64,000 nt of DNA, from the NCBI GenBank assembly GCA_036006425.1, contig DASYPQ010000024.1, positions 1 to 64,000 on the forward strand, read 5' to 3'. Made by a program: the position numbers and the translations under genes. This stretch comes from DASYPQ01 sp036006425 (GTDB lineage Bacteria > Planctomycetota > UBA1135 > GCA-002686595). The first letter of the stretch is position 1, and every line of letters starts with the position of its first letter. Below, in pieces: positions 7,790 through 17,900 of this stretch. The notes under the pieces were generated by a model that saw nothing but the letters and a program-made list of their open reading frames with translations, made no database searches and was not told the DNA's origin.

Positions 7790-8545
7790 GTGTCGGCCCT
7801 CTCCGGACGCAAAGCTCTTGTTACCGGCGCGTCCTCCGGGATCGGCGCGGCCACCGCCGTGGCGCTCGCCGAGGCCGGCGCGACCGTCGTCCTCGCCGCG
7901 CGGCGCCTCGAGAAGCTCGCCGAGGTCGCGAAAGCCTGCCCGGGCTCCCGCTCGATCGCCGTCGACGTCCGCGACGCCGCGGCGATGGACCGCGCGTTCG
8001 CGGGGCTCGAGATCGACGTCCTCGTCGCCAACGCGGGCCTCTCGATCGGGATGGAGAAGCTCCCCGACGGACGGCCCGACGACTGGGCCGCCGCGATCGA
8101 CACGAATGTGAAGGGCGTCCTCAACACCTTGCACGCCGCGGTGCCCGCGATGATCGCGCGCGGGCGCGGCGACGTCGTGCTCCTCGGCAGCGTCGCCGGG
8201 CGCCAGGTGTACGCGGGCGGGACGGTGTACTGCGCGACGAAGCACGCGGTGCGCGCGATCTACGAAGGTCTGCGGCTCGACGCGGCAGGCAGCGGCGTCC
8301 GCTTCACGACTGTCGATCCGGGGATGGTCGGCGAGACCGAGTTCAGCGCGATCCGGTTCCGCGGCGACACAGCGCGCGCGGCGGCGGTCTACACCGGGGT
8401 CGACTACCTCCACCCGCGGGACGTCGCGGATGCGATCGTCTGGGCCGTCACCCGTCCCCCGCGCGTCAACATCGGCGAGATCGTCATGTGGGCCTCCGCG
8501 CAGGCGAGCACGACCGTCGTCACGCGAAAACCGTCGACCGGATGA
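7790..8545 (+). CDS. Short-chain dehydrogenase/reductase (YdfG-like)
   Basis: 251-residue NAD(P)-dependent oxidoreductase of the classical SDR type. Seen: the nucleotide-binding TGASSGIG near residue 12, AARR after the second strand, NAG near 80, the catalytic serine in LLGSVAG, and the YCATK catalytic Tyr/Lys. The closing part (TTVDPGMVGETEFS...) resembles YdfG/serine dehydrogenase-like members. I start at GTG 7790, which puts the TAGAGT hexamer seven bases upstream and gives a typical SDR N-terminus (VSALSGRKALVTG). GTG 7781, three codons earlier, is the alternative. The substrate is not predictable. Confidence 0.9.
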   Translation: MSALSGRKALVTGASSGIGAATAVALAEAGATVVLAARRLEKLAEVAKACPGSRSIAVDVRDAAAMDRAFAGLEIDVLVANAGLSIGMEKLPDGRPDDWAAAIDTNVKGVLNTLHAAVPAMIARGRGDVVLLGSVAGRQVYAGGTVYCATKHAVRAIYEGLRLDAAGSGVRFTTVDPGMVGETEFSAIRFRGDTARAAAVYTGVDYLHPRDVADAIVWAVTRPPRVNIGEIVMWASAQASTTVVTRKPSTG

Positions 8546-8564
8546 CCTGCCGCGCGGGCGGCCG

Positions 8565-8570
8565 TAGAAT
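8565..8570 (+). promoter_or_regulatory. -10 hexamer (with partial -35) for the S1-domain gene
   Basis: TAGAAT, eleven bases before ATG 8582. ATGACC at 8542-8547, 17 bases upstream, matches four of six bases of the -35 consensus. Confidence 0.55.
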
Positions 8571-8581
8571 CTCCGCCCGCC

Positions 8582-9832
8582 ATGGCCCGCGACCCCCAAG
8601 ATCCCCTCTCCGCCGAGATCGACGCGGCGCTCGACGGCGTCGATCTCCAGAACCTCGACTCGCGCCAATCCGCCGCCGCGCCCGGTGTCGCCTCCGGGGG
8701 AGCACAGGCCTCCGCGAAGAACGCTGCACGCGGCCCCGCGAACGTCCGCCGCGGGACCGTCGTCGGCGTGTCGGGCGACGACGTGTTCGTCGAGCTCGGG
8801 CCGCGCATGCAGGGCGTCGCCGCGCGGAAGGAATTCGACGAGGTGCCCGCGGTCGGCCAGGCCTTCGATTTCACGCTGCACGGCCGCGAAGACGACCTGT
8901 GGGTGCTGACGCGCCGCGAGATCCAGGCGCTCGCCGCGTGGGACGAGGTCGAGGTCGGGTCGCTCGTGAAGGCGCGCGTCACCGGGCAGAACACGGGCGG
9001 GCTCGAGGCGAAGATCGGGCCGATGGCGGCGTTCCTGCCGGCGTCCCAGGTCGCGCTGCGTCACGAGAGCGATCTCTCGACCTACATCGGCCAGACGCTG
9101 ACCTGCCAGGTGCTCGAGGTCGACCGCGCGCGCAAGCGGATCCTCCTCTCGCGCCGCGCGGTGCTCGAGAAGGAGCGCGCGGAGGCCGTGCAGGAGAGCA
9201 TCGGCCGCTTCTCCGCCGGCCAGAAGATCCGCGGCAAGGTGACGCGCGTCGAGGCGTTCGGAGCGTTCGTCGACCTCGGCAACGGCATCGAGGGCCTCGT
9301 CCACGTCAGCAACCTCTCGCGGCGCCGCGTGGAGAACGCCGCGTCGGTCGTCGCGGTCGGGCAGGAGGTCGAGGCGCAGATCACCGAGATCAAGGACGGC
9401 GGGAAGCGCATCGGTCTTTCGATGAAGGTGCTCGAGCCCGATCCGTGGGAGACGGCGCCGTCGCGCTACGCCACGGATGCGATCGTGTCGGGCCGCGTGA
9501 CGCGCATCGCCGAGTTCGGCGCGTTCGTCGAGGTGGAGCCCGGTCTCGAGGGCCTGCTCCATGTCTCGCAGATGGCGAAGGACCGCGTCCGCCGTCCCGG
9601 CGACTACGCCAAGGTCGGCGAGACCCTCAGCGTCCGCATCGTCGCGGTCGAGCCGGCGAAGCGCAGGCTCTCCCTCTCGCGCCTCGATCCGCGCGGCGCG
9701 GTGCTCGGCTCGGAGGAGGCCGTCGACGCGTCGGTGATCGACGAGGCGCTCGGCAAGGCGACGTCGAAGCCCGCGCTGACGAACCTCGGCGGGCTCTTCA
9801 AGAAGGCCCTCGAGCGCAAGAACCCGAGCTAG
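8582..9832 (+). CDS. S1-repeat RNA-binding protein (ribosomal protein S1-like)
   Basis: 416 residues with four S1 (OB-fold) repeats. Repeat 1 is at about 54-112 and degenerate, repeat 2 at about 120-190, repeat 3 at about 205-275 with VTRVEAFGAFVDLGNGIEGLVHVSNLS, and repeat 4 at about 293-365 with VTRIAEFGAFVEVEPGLEGLLHVSQMA. The last two are textbook S1 domains. The first 45 residues are acidic and probably disordered. Such proteins bind mRNA on the ribosome; it could be the organism's rpsA or a paralogue. Bacterial S1 usually has four to six repeats. It converges with panB, and the two TAG stop codons share the tetranucleotide CTAG at 9829-9832. Confidence 0.87.
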   Translation: MARDPQDPLSAEIDAALDGVDLQNLDSRQSAAAPGVASGGAQASAKNAARGPANVRRGTVVGVSGDDVFVELGPRMQGVAARKEFDEVPAVGQAFDFTLHGREDDLWVLTRREIQALAAWDEVEVGSLVKARVTGQNTGGLEAKIGPMAAFLPASQVALRHESDLSTYIGQTLTCQVLEVDRARKRILLSRRAVLEKERAEAVQESIGRFSAGQKIRGKVTRVEAFGAFVDLGNGIEGLVHVSNLSRRRVENAASVVAVGQEVEAQITEIKDGGKRIGLSMKVLEPDPWETAPSRYATDAIVSGRVTRIAEFGAFVEVEPGLEGLLHVSQMAKDRVRRPGDYAKVGETLSVRIVAVEPAKRRLSLSRLDPRGAVLGSEEAVDASVIDEALGKATSKPALTNLGGLFKKALERKNPS

Positions 9833-10662
9833 TAGCTCTCGTCCTTCGACGGGAACTCGTGGCCCTTGACGTCGCGCACGAAGTGCCCGAACGCCGCCAG
9901 CATGTCGGCCCCGATCGTCGCGTAGCGCCGCACGAAGCGCGGATTGAACTGCGTGTAGAGGCCGAGCATGTCGTGGCTGACGAGGATCTGGCCGTCGCAG
10001 CCGCCGCCCGCGCCGATCCCGATCACCGGGATCGTGAGGTCCTTCGCGATCGACGCCGCGAGCGCAGCGGGGACCTTCTCGAGGACGAGCGCGAACGCGC
10101 CGGCGTCCTGGAGCGACTTCGCGTCGCGCCGCACCTCCTCCGCCTCGGCCGGCGTCGTCGCGCGCACCTGGTATGAGCCGAACTTGTGGATCGACTGCGG
10201 CGTCAGGCCGAGGTGCCCCATCACCGGGATCCCGACGTCGACGATGCGGCGCACGGTCGGACAGATCACGGCGCCGCCTTCGAGCTTCACCGCTTCGACG
10301 CCCGCCTCCTTCACCATCCGCCCGGCGTTGCGCAGCGCTTCGTCGGCGTTGACCTGGAACGACATGAACGGGAGGTCGCCGATCACGAGGGCGCGCTGGA
10401 CCGCCGACGCGACAAGCGTCGCGTGGTAGAGCATCTGCTCCATCGTCACGGTCACCGTCGTCTCCTTGCCCTGCACGACCGTGGCGACCGAGTCGCCGAC
10501 GAGGATCGCGTCGACGCCGGCGCGGTCGAGGAGCGCCCCCATCGTGTGGTCGTACGCGGTCAGCGCCGCGATCACCTCGCCGCGCTCCTTCATCCGGCGC
10601 AGGCTCTTCGTGGTGATCTTGCGGCGGTCCGAGGGCTCTTTCGGAGTGTGGGAGTTCGGCAT
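9829..10662 (-). CDS. panB: 3-methyl-2-oxobutanoate hydroxymethyltransferase
   Basis: PanB transfers a hydroxymethyl group from 5,10-methylene-THF to alpha-ketoisovalerate, the first committed step of pantothenate and coenzyme A synthesis, in the cytoplasm. 277 residues. Seen: TAYDHTMGALLDRAGVDAILVGDSVA, the metal-binding Asp in GDLPFMSFQ, LEGG, VMGHLGLTPQ, VLEKVPAALA and IGIGAGGGCDGQILVSHDMLG, all in family order. ATG 10662 has GAGGGG four bases upstream; a GTG at 10674 is also in frame. The upstream flavoprotein gene on the same strand ends 13 bases away. Confidence 0.96.
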   Translation of the reverse strand: MPNSHTPKEPSDRRKITTKSLRRMKERGEVIAALTAYDHTMGALLDRAGVDAILVGDSVATVVQGKETTVTVTMEQMLYHATLVASAVQRALVIGDLPFMSFQVNADEALRNAGRMVKEAGVEAVKLEGGAVICPTVRRIVDVGIPVMGHLGLTPQSIHKFGSYQVRATTPAEAEEVRRDAKSLQDAGAFALVLEKVPAALAASIAKDLTIPVIGIGAGGGCDGQILVSHDMLGLYTQFNPRFVRRYATIGADMLAAFGHFVRDVKGHEFPSKDESY

Positions 10663-10675
10663 CGAGCCCCTCACT

Positions 10676-12343
10676 CTAGCGCGAGCCGCGCGACTGGGCG
10701 ACTCCGTGCTCGAGCAGCGCGAGCGCGCAGTGCACGCCGTCGAGGGCCGCGCTCATGATCCCTCCCGCGTAGCCCGCGCCCTCGCCGGCTGGCAGCAGGT
10801 TCGCGAATCCGGCGGCGCGGCGCGTGACGCGGTCCCGGGGAATCCGCACGGGGCACGCGCTGCGCGACTCGACGCCGACGAGGACGCCGCGCTCGCCGGC
10901 GAACCCCGGGATCGAGCGATCGAAACGCGCGATCGCGTGGCGCAGCCCGTCGCGGAGCAGCGGCGGCAAGAGCTCGTCGACGCGCGCCGCGCGCGTGCCG
11001 AACGTGTAGCTCGAGCGCGGCGCGTGCGCCGTCGCGCGCCCCGCGAGGAAGTCGTCCGCGCGCTGCGCCGGTGCCGTGTAGTCGCCGCCTCCGGCTTCGA
11101 AGAAGCGCCGCTCGACGTCGCGCTGGAACGCGATCCCGGCGAAGGAGTCGGCGCCGAGGTCCCGCGGATCGAGCGTGACGACGACCGCGGCGTTCGCGTA
11201 CCGCGACGAGTGCGCGGCGTTGCTCATCCCGTTCGTGCACAGGAGCCCGGGCTCGTTGACGCTCGCGACGATGCGGCCGCCCGGGCACATGCAGAAGGAG
11301 TGCGCCGCCGGCGCGCCCGCCTCCGCGCGGCAGACGAGCGCGTAGTACGCAGGGCCGAGGAGCCGCGCGTCCGCTCCCTCGCCGTGCTGGCTCGCGTCGA
11401 CGAGCTCCTGCGGGTGCTCGATGCGCACGCCGATCTGGAACGGCTTGCCCTCGAACGGCACGCCCTGCTCGGCGAGGCTCGCGAACGTGTCGCGCGCGCT
11501 GTGGCCGGGCGCGAGGATCGCTGCGTCGCAGGCGATCTCCCCCGCCGAGGTGGCGAGCGCGCGCACCACGCGCTCCGGACCGGGCGCGAGCACGATCCCC
11601 TCGAGACGCGTGTTCCAGGCGAACGACACTCCGGCCGCCTCGAGTGTCGCGCGCAGCGACGGGAGGATCCGGTGCAGGCGGTCCGTGCCGATGTGCGCGC
11701 GGCTGTCGTACAGGATGTCGCTCGCGGCGCCTGCGGCGACGAGCTCCTCGAGCACCGCGGGCTCGAGCGGATCGTCGACCCGCGTGTAGAGCTTGCCGTC
11801 CGAGTACGTCCCGGCGCCGCCTTCCCCGAACAGGAGGTTCGACTCGGGATCGGGCGTCCGGGTGCGGTGGAAGCGCACGAGCTCGCGGCTGCGGCGCTCC
11901 ACACGCGAGCCGCGGTCGAGGAGCGTGACGCGGACTCCGTGCCGGGCGAGCACGAGCGCGGCGAAGAGGCCGGCCGGTCCCGCCCCGACGACGGCCACGT
12001 GCGCCGCGGGATGCCCGGAGAGCGACGCGTGGACGGCGGCGACGCGGGGGTCGACGCGAGGCGGCGCCTCGATCACGCGCCCCGCGCGCACGGCCTTCGC
12101 GAGGGCGCCGCTCCGGAATCCCGCGTCGACCGTGAGATCGACGTGGACGACGAACACGAGGCGCCTCGCTCCGTCGCGCCGGCGCGCGTCGAGCGCCTTC
12201 TTCGCGATGCGGAACGCGCGCAGGCGCCCGGGATCGATCCCGAGCGCGCGGCAGGCGCGTTCCTTGAGCACGGCCTCCGGCTCGCCGACGGCGAGCTCGA
12301 GGGCGAGGGCTCGCCAGGTCTTCCGCGCGGGGGTGCCCGACAC
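10676..12343 (-). CDS. FAD-dependent dehydrogenase (COG2509-like flavoprotein)
   Basis: About 555 residues. The N-terminal 95 residues hold a small alpha/beta domain (ALGIDPGRLRAFRIAKKALDARRRDG). The Rossmann FAD motif VAVVGAGPAGLFAALVLARHGVRVTLLDRG follows at about residue 100-130 (read in two blocks). Then come LFGEGGAGTYSDGKLYTR, CPGGRIVASVN and a C-terminal FAD contact LLPAGEGAGYAGGIMSAALDG. This order fits uncharacterised NAD(FAD)-utilising dehydrogenases of the COG2509 group. The start GTG 12343 is a judgement: no Shine-Dalgarno is seen, and the divergent gene begins at 12416. The reaction is unknown. Confidence 0.85.
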   Translation of the reverse strand: MSGTPARKTWRALALELAVGEPEAVLKERACRALGIDPGRLRAFRIAKKALDARRRDGARRLVFVVHVDLTVDAGFRSGALAKAVRAGRVIEAPPRVDPRVAAVHASLSGHPAAHVAVVGAGPAGLFAALVLARHGVRVTLLDRGSRVERRSRELVRFHRTRTPDPESNLLFGEGGAGTYSDGKLYTRVDDPLEPAVLEELVAAGAASDILYDSRAHIGTDRLHRILPSLRATLEAAGVSFAWNTRLEGIVLAPGPERVVRALATSAGEIACDAAILAPGHSARDTFASLAEQGVPFEGKPFQIGVRIEHPQELVDASQHGEGADARLLGPAYYALVCRAEAGAPAAHSFCMCPGGRIVASVNEPGLLCTNGMSNAAHSSRYANAAVVVTLDPRDLGADSFAGIAFQRDVERRFFEAGGGDYTAPAQRADDFLAGRATAHAPRSSYTFGTRAARVDELLPPLLRDGLRHAIARFDRSIPGFAGERGVLVGVESRSACPVRIPRDRVTRRAAGFANLLPAGEGAGYAGGIMSAALDGVHCALALLEHGVAQSRGSR

Positions 12344-12415
12344 GCGCGTCAGTCTGGCACAAGACCGCGCTGGAGCCGACGGCGTGCGCCGGCTAGCCTC
12401 CTCCTGCGGTCCACC

Positions 12416-13765
12416 ATGAAGCGACGGTCGAGCGATCCCGCCGCGATCCGCGGTCCGCGAGCCGCTTCGGACGGCGAGGCGCTCCTCGCCGAGATCCTCG
12501 ACGCCCCCGACCGCGATCGCATCCCCGGAGCGCGACCCGTCGTGTCGGTCCACGAGCAGGAGGATCCGACGTTCCTCGCCGCGGTCGAGGCGCGGCGCGT
12601 CTCCGCCGCGCGGCTCTCGCGGCGCGGCACGTGGCACGGCGAGTGGGCGGAGCTCGAAGGCCCCGGGAACGGGGACGGCCTCGCGGAGCTCGCCGCGCGC
12701 TGGCACGGCGCCCGGCCGATCGTCCTCGCGGGAATCGCTTCCGTGGAGGAGCTCGCCGCGTTCGAGGACCGCATCGCGGGCGCGGAGGAGCTCCACGGAG
12801 CGCTGCAGGAACCGCGCGGCCTCCGCGCGTGGCTCGCGGAGCTCGCGCCGGACCTCGCGCCGGAATTCCTGCCCCGCGCCGCGCGCGCGCGTCTCTTCGA
12901 CGAGGAGCGCGATCTCGAGCGCATCCTCTTCGAATCGGTCCTGCCTCCGTCGCGCGCAGGCCGCGCTCCCCGCGGCCGCAAGGTCGACGATCTGTGGGTG
13001 AAATCCTCGTGGCTCTCCAAGGCGGAAGGCGACGCCTCGCTGCGCGTGCGCGTCTCGTTCGGCCGCGAGCGCGACGACGACGCGAGCGGCGACCTGCTGC
13101 GACACCGCCTCGTCGCGGCGCTCGCCGCGCGCCTCTTCCCCGAGAGCGCGCTCGTCTCCGCGAATCCGCCCCTCGTGCAGCTCGTCGAGGGACTGATCGG
13201 CGAACCGGCGCTCTTCACGCAGCACATCGCGTACTGGAACGCGCCGGAGGGCGGCGCCCTGTTCCACCACGACGCGTTCGCGCAGGACGAGGAGGAGTCG
13301 GCGCGGCCCGGGCAGCTCGGCGTGTGCTACCTCCAGCTGTCCGGGCGCACGGCCTGGCTCGCGCTCTCGATCGAGGACCTCGCTCAGCGCGTGGGCGAGT
13401 TCCTCGACTGCCTCTCGGAAGGCGATCTCCCCTGGGTGCGCGCCCAGCTCCTCGCGGACGCGACGAGCGCGAAACGCATGCTCGCGCTCTCCGCGGATCT
13501 GCCCGCGCTCGTTCGCGAGCTCGCGCGCCCGGGCTGCGGCGTCTTCTCCGAGCTCGTCAACCGCGGTCCGGAGTTCACGGCCTGGCTCGCCGACGCGGGG
13601 CACGCCGCGATCCTCGGGCCGGGCGACGCGATCCTGCTGCCGAACCACGGGATCGCGCACACGGCGATGCACTCCGTGTTCTGCGCGGGCGACGACGTAG
13701 CCTACTCCCTCTCGCTCGCGATCCGCGCGGACCGAGAGGAGACCGAACGCTGGGCGGGCCCTTGA
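12416..13765 (+). CDS. Uncharacterised protein with cupin/JmjC-like C-terminal half
   Basis: 449 residues; I do not recognise a named family. The first 100 residues include PIVLAGIASVEELAAFEDRIA. The middle (about 160-250) is charged. The C-terminal 200 residues contain YWNAPEGGALFHHDAFAQDE, then LGVCYLQLSGRTAWLALSI and, about 120 residues later, GDAILLPNHGIAHTAMHSV. A histidine and aspartate at HHD, followed by a distal histidine in a GD-x-x-LLP-x-H context, is how Fe(II)/2-oxoglutarate cupin-like oxygenases look, but this is inference. The next gene, a methyltransferase, overlaps it by four bases (TTGA), so the two products probably act together. Confidence 0.7.
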   Translation: MKRRSSDPAAIRGPRAASDGEALLAEILDAPDRDRIPGARPVVSVHEQEDPTFLAAVEARRVSAARLSRRGTWHGEWAELEGPGNGDGLAELAARWHGARPIVLAGIASVEELAAFEDRIAGAEELHGALQEPRGLRAWLAELAPDLAPEFLPRAARARLFDEERDLERILFESVLPPSRAGRAPRGRKVDDLWVKSSWLSKAEGDASLRVRVSFGRERDDDASGDLLRHRLVAALAARLFPESALVSANPPLVQLVEGLIGEPALFTQHIAYWNAPEGGALFHHDAFAQDEEESARPGQLGVCYLQLSGRTAWLALSIEDLAQRVGEFLDCLSEGDLPWVRAQLLADATSAKRMLALSADLPALVRELARPGCGVFSELVNRGPEFTAWLADAGHAAILGPGDAILLPNHGIAHTAMHSVFCAGDDVAYSLSLAIRADREETERWAGP

Positions 13766-14955
13766 TCACCGCCGCGAAGACGACGCCGCTCGCCCTCGTG
13801 CTCGAGGATCTGGCGATCCGCGCCGAGCGCGTGCGCACGGTCGGGGACACGCCCTCGGCGGCGAAGGCGGACCCGGGCGCCGCGCTCGCGGCTGTGTCCG
13901 CGCGCGAACGCGACGCGGAGGCGGGCGCAGCGGAAGCGGCCGCGTTCGCGGCGCCCGAGCTCGCGGCGGGCGGGTCGCTGCTCCTCGAGCTCGAAGGCGA
14001 ACGCGACGAGAGGGAGCTCGCGCGCTGGCGCAACGCGCTGTGGCCCGCGGCCCACGTCGGAGCGATCTACCGCCTCGCGCACACCGGGATCCTGCGCACG
14101 ACGCTCGCCGGGACCGCGAAGCTGCGCGGCGCGACCGGAGTCCGCGGCCTCCTGCTCGTCGGCCGGGCGCGGGAGCACGTCCTCGCTCCGGACGCGACCG
14201 TCGCGAAGTTCGACCAGAACGCGGCCGGCTGGGACGGGAAACCCGGGTCGCCCGGCTACGCGCACTTCCGCTGGATGCGCCGGTTCGTCGGGACGTTCGC
14301 CGGCCTCGAGTGGATGCATGCGAGCGCGCGCCGCATCCTCGACTTCGGCTGCGGCGCCGGCTGGGTCGGGATCGAGGCCGCGCTCGCCGCGGGCGGCGCC
14401 GAGCTCGCCGCGTTCGATCCGAGCCCGGAGATGGTCCGGATCACCGAGGAGAACGCGCGCGCGAGCGGCGTCGCGCGGTGCACCGCGCGCATCGGATTCG
14501 GCGAAGCCCCGCCGTTCCCGGCGCCAAGCGAGGATCCCTTCCCGCTCGTCATCAGCTCGGGAGTGATCAGCTTCGCGCCCGAGCCCGAGCGCTGGCTCGA
14601 CGGGCTCGCGCGGACCGTGGCGCGCGGCGGGAAGCTCGTGATCGGCGACATCCACCGCGAGTCCCGCGGGATGAAGCGGCGGCGCGCGAACAAGGCGCTC
14701 CTCCCCGCGCGCGAGATGAACGCGCGGACGCGCGGCGAAGTGCGCGCGTCGCTCGAGAAGCGCGGGTTCGTGTTCGAGGCGGAAGCGGGCTACCAGCTCA
14801 CCTACCCCGTCCCGGAGCTCGCGTGGTGGAGCGAGACGAAGCTCGGCGGCGCGCTGAACCCGGCGCTCCTGTGGTGGAACCGTACGCGCGCCGGCGGCGG
14901 CGCGGAGAGCGCGGACCGCTTCGACAGCTGGGTGCTGCGGATGCGCCGCGACTGA
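13762..14955 (+). CDS. Class I SAM-dependent methyltransferase with an unassigned N-terminal domain
   Basis: 397 residues. The C-terminal half is a methyltransferase: ILDFGCGAGWVGIEAALAAG near residue 193, AAFDPSPEMV carrying the acidic ribose-binding residue, SSGVISFAPEPERW, and a motif-III-like GGKLVIGDIH. The first 150 residues, ending LLVGRAREHVLAPDATVAKFDQ, are not recognised; they look like a second alpha/beta domain. The start is TTG 13762, which overlaps the stop of the upstream gene (TTGA), indicating translational coupling with the cupin-like protein. The acceptor is unknown. It converges on kinase 1, whose stop is ten bases downstream. Confidence 0.8.
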   Translation: MITAAKTTPLALVLEDLAIRAERVRTVGDTPSAAKADPGAALAAVSARERDAEAGAAEAAAFAAPELAAGGSLLLELEGERDERELARWRNALWPAAHVGAIYRLAHTGILRTTLAGTAKLRGATGVRGLLLVGRAREHVLAPDATVAKFDQNAAGWDGKPGSPGYAHFRWMRRFVGTFAGLEWMHASARRILDFGCGAGWVGIEAALAAGGAELAAFDPSPEMVRITEENARASGVARCTARIGFGEAPPFPAPSEDPFPLVISSGVISFAPEPERWLDGLARTVARGGKLVIGDIHRESRGMKRRRANKALLPAREMNARTRGEVRASLEKRGFVFEAEAGYQLTYPVPELAWWSETKLGGALNPALLWWNRTRAGGGAESADRFDSWVLRMRRD

Positions 14956-14965
14956 CGCGCGAGAG

Positions 14966-17900
14966 TCAGCCCCCGCGGCTCTCGAACACGGAGCGCAGGA
15001 GGCCGATGCGGACGGCGGCGTCGGCCGGACGCGGTTCCAGGATCGTCGGATCGACGAAACCGCACGTCTCGAGCCAGCGGCGGACCCGCGCGCCGACTTC
15101 GGGCGTCGCGATCGGCTCCGCGACGACGTACGCCGTCCTGAGGCCGAGCGACGCCGCGCGGCGCGCGCGGTCCGGGGACGTCCCGGGGTGGATCGGGCCG
15201 CCGACGAGCACGACGGCCCGGTAGAGGCCGGGAGCGCGCAGCGCGACGTCGAACGCGACCATCGCGCCCGCGCCCTCGCCCGCGATCCAGATCCTGTCGC
15301 GGTCGACCGCGTGCTCCACGAGGAACGGTCGCACCGCGTCCTCGACCGTCTGCTCGACGTCGAGCGGCTTGCGCACGAGATCGCGCGGGTCCTCGAACCA
15401 GGTCATCCCGTCGCCGGGCTCGACGATGGTCGGGATCGAGCCCGACGGCGCGAGCAGCGTCGCTCCGAGGTCGCGCGCGAGCACTCCCCACGGCCCGGCG
15501 ACGACCTCCGCGGGCGTGCGGCCCTCCGCGTGGAGGACGACGAGGAGCGGACCCGCCTCGCCGCGCGATGCCGCGGGCGACAGCGCGATCCCCGGAGCCG
15601 CGGCGAACGCGCGCACCTGCTCGGCGTGCCGGCGGATCCGCTCGAGGACCGCGCGGCCGCGCGGGTCGTCGCGCAGGTTCGCGATCTCCGGATCCGTCTC
15701 CGCGACGCGCAGGCGGTACGGCGCGACACCGAAGCCCATCGTCGCGGCGCGGTCGAGCCACTCGATCCCGTGCTCGACGTCTCCCGCGAGCGCGTAGCCG
15801 CAGGCGACGTTGTACGCGCAGACGGACCTCGAGGGATCGATCTCGAGGCAGCGCCGGAACGCGGCGATCGCCCGGTCGAGTTCGCGCGACTGGAGGGCCG
15901 TGATCCCCGTCTGGAACGTCGCGTCGTACTCGGGCTTGGCGCCGGAATCGACGACGAACGGCAGCGGATCCGGCGCCGGCGCGAGCGAGGTGGCGACCCC
16001 GTACCGCGCCGCCTCGGTGCGTTCGGCGTCGGCTTGGGCGCGGTCCCCGAGCGCGTCGTCGACGCGCGCGAGCTCCACGAGGACGCGCGCGATGCCGGCG
16101 ACATCCGGGGCCCAGGCGCCCTTCCGGATCCCGAGCGCCTCCGAGAGACGCGGCCGCGCGCGCGCGGGCTCGCCGCGGTCGAGCGCCACGACGCCGAGCC
16201 GTTCGAGGACTTCCGCCGTCTCGACCTCCTCGGCGCCCTGCCCGCGCAGCACGCCGAGCGCGAGCGAGAGCGACCGCTCGACCGTCGCATGGTCGCCCAT
16301 CAGGCCCGCCGCTTCCGCGAGCGTCCGGTGGAGCCTCGCCGCGTCGGAGCCGGGGGCGCCGGCGGACTTCTCGAGGAGCTCGAGACCGCGCTCGCACAGA
16401 CGCCGCGCGGTCTCCGGATGTCCGGCCGAGAGGTGCGCGGTCGCGAGCTCGTTCAGGAGTTCCGCCTGCGCGCGCCGGTCGTCGACGTCCGCGCTCTGCC
16501 GGATCGCGAGCGCGCGGTCGAGCAGCGGGATCGCGCGCTCGGAGAGGCCGAGGTTCTGGTAGACGGCGCCGGTCGCCGCGTACAGCTCGGAGCGGACGAG
16601 CGGATCCTCCTCGAACGCGCCCTCGAGGCGCTCGACGCCGCGGTCGAGCAGCTCGCGCGCCGAGATCGTCGCGCCTTTCGCGCGGTCGGCTTCCGTCAGC
16701 TCGAACTGGTCGACGAGGAAGTCCGTCACCTTGGATTTCAGGTACGCCTCGCGCGTCGCGCGCCGCTCCTCCCCGCGGATCGCCGCGTTCGCCCACAGGA
16801 GCCCGATCGGAAGACCGACGAGGACGAGCCCCGCGAGCAGGAGAGCGGTCGCGGTCGCCGGATTCCTCCGCGCGAACCGCCACGAGCGCCGCAGCACGCC
16901 GGCGGGCTTCGCGCGCACGGGCTGGAACGCGAGGAACCGCCGCAGGTCGGCGGCGAACTCCGCCATCGACGGGTAGCGGCGCTCCGGATCCTTCTCGAGC
17001 GCCGTCAGGCAGATCGTCTCGAGATCCCGCGGGATCATCGGATTCAGCCGGCGCAGCGACGGCGGCTCGCGGTGCGTGATCTGGCGGAAGACGTGGACGC
17101 TCGTCGGACCCTCGAAGGGGCGGCGCAGCGCGAGCAGCTCGAACAGCGTCACGCCGAGCGAGTAGACGTCCGTGCGCCGATCGACGCGGCCCGGCGGCCC
17201 GGTCACCTGCTCGGGCGACATGTAGAACGGGCTGCCGGCGAGATCGCCGGTCCGCGTGAGCGCGGGCTCCTCGGCGACGCTCGCGAGGCCGAGGTCGAAC
17301 AGCATCGCGCGGCCGTCGCGCCGGATCATCACGTTCGCGGGCTTGACGTCGCGGTGCACGATCGCGTTCGCGTGCGCGTGGCCGAGCGCGTCGGCGATCT
17401 CGACGGCCCAGCGGCACACCGTCTCGACGTAGGTCGTGCCCCACGAACCTTCCTCCGTCGCGCGGTCCCCGGCGCCGACGATCTCGCGCAGGAGTGCCAC
17501 GGACAGCTCGTCGAAGCCGAGCCCTCGTTCGCGGATCTCCTCGACGATCCGCGCGAGCGTCGTGCCCTCGACGAAATCCATCGTGAAGTAGGGCCGCCCG
17601 TCGCTCTCGCCGACGTCGTGGATCGCGACGATGCCGGGGTGCTCGAGCCGCGCGACCGCGCGGATCTCGCGCTCGAAGCGCGCCCGCGCGCGCAGCGCCA
17701 CCTCGCCCGAGCCACGCGCCGCGAGCGGCACGTGCCCGAGCTTGATCGCGACACGGCAGCCCCGGCGCTCGTCGAGGCCGAGGTACACCTCGCCCATGCC
17801 TCCCTGTCCGAGGAAATCGATCACGCGGTGCGGACCGATCGAGGGCGGGGCGGCAGGCCGCTCGGATCCGGAGACGAGCCCGAGGCGCTCGAGCGCCGCG

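Noticed and set aside
5888..9562. Long minus-strand open frame through the amidohydrolase, SDR and S1 genes
   Set aside because: Arg-rich translation without domain, and it crosses three well-supported genes on other frames.
9829..9832. Intrinsic terminators between convergent genes
   Set aside because: No GC-rich hairpin followed by a T-tract was seen at this or the other convergent ends I examined; I do not report terminators.
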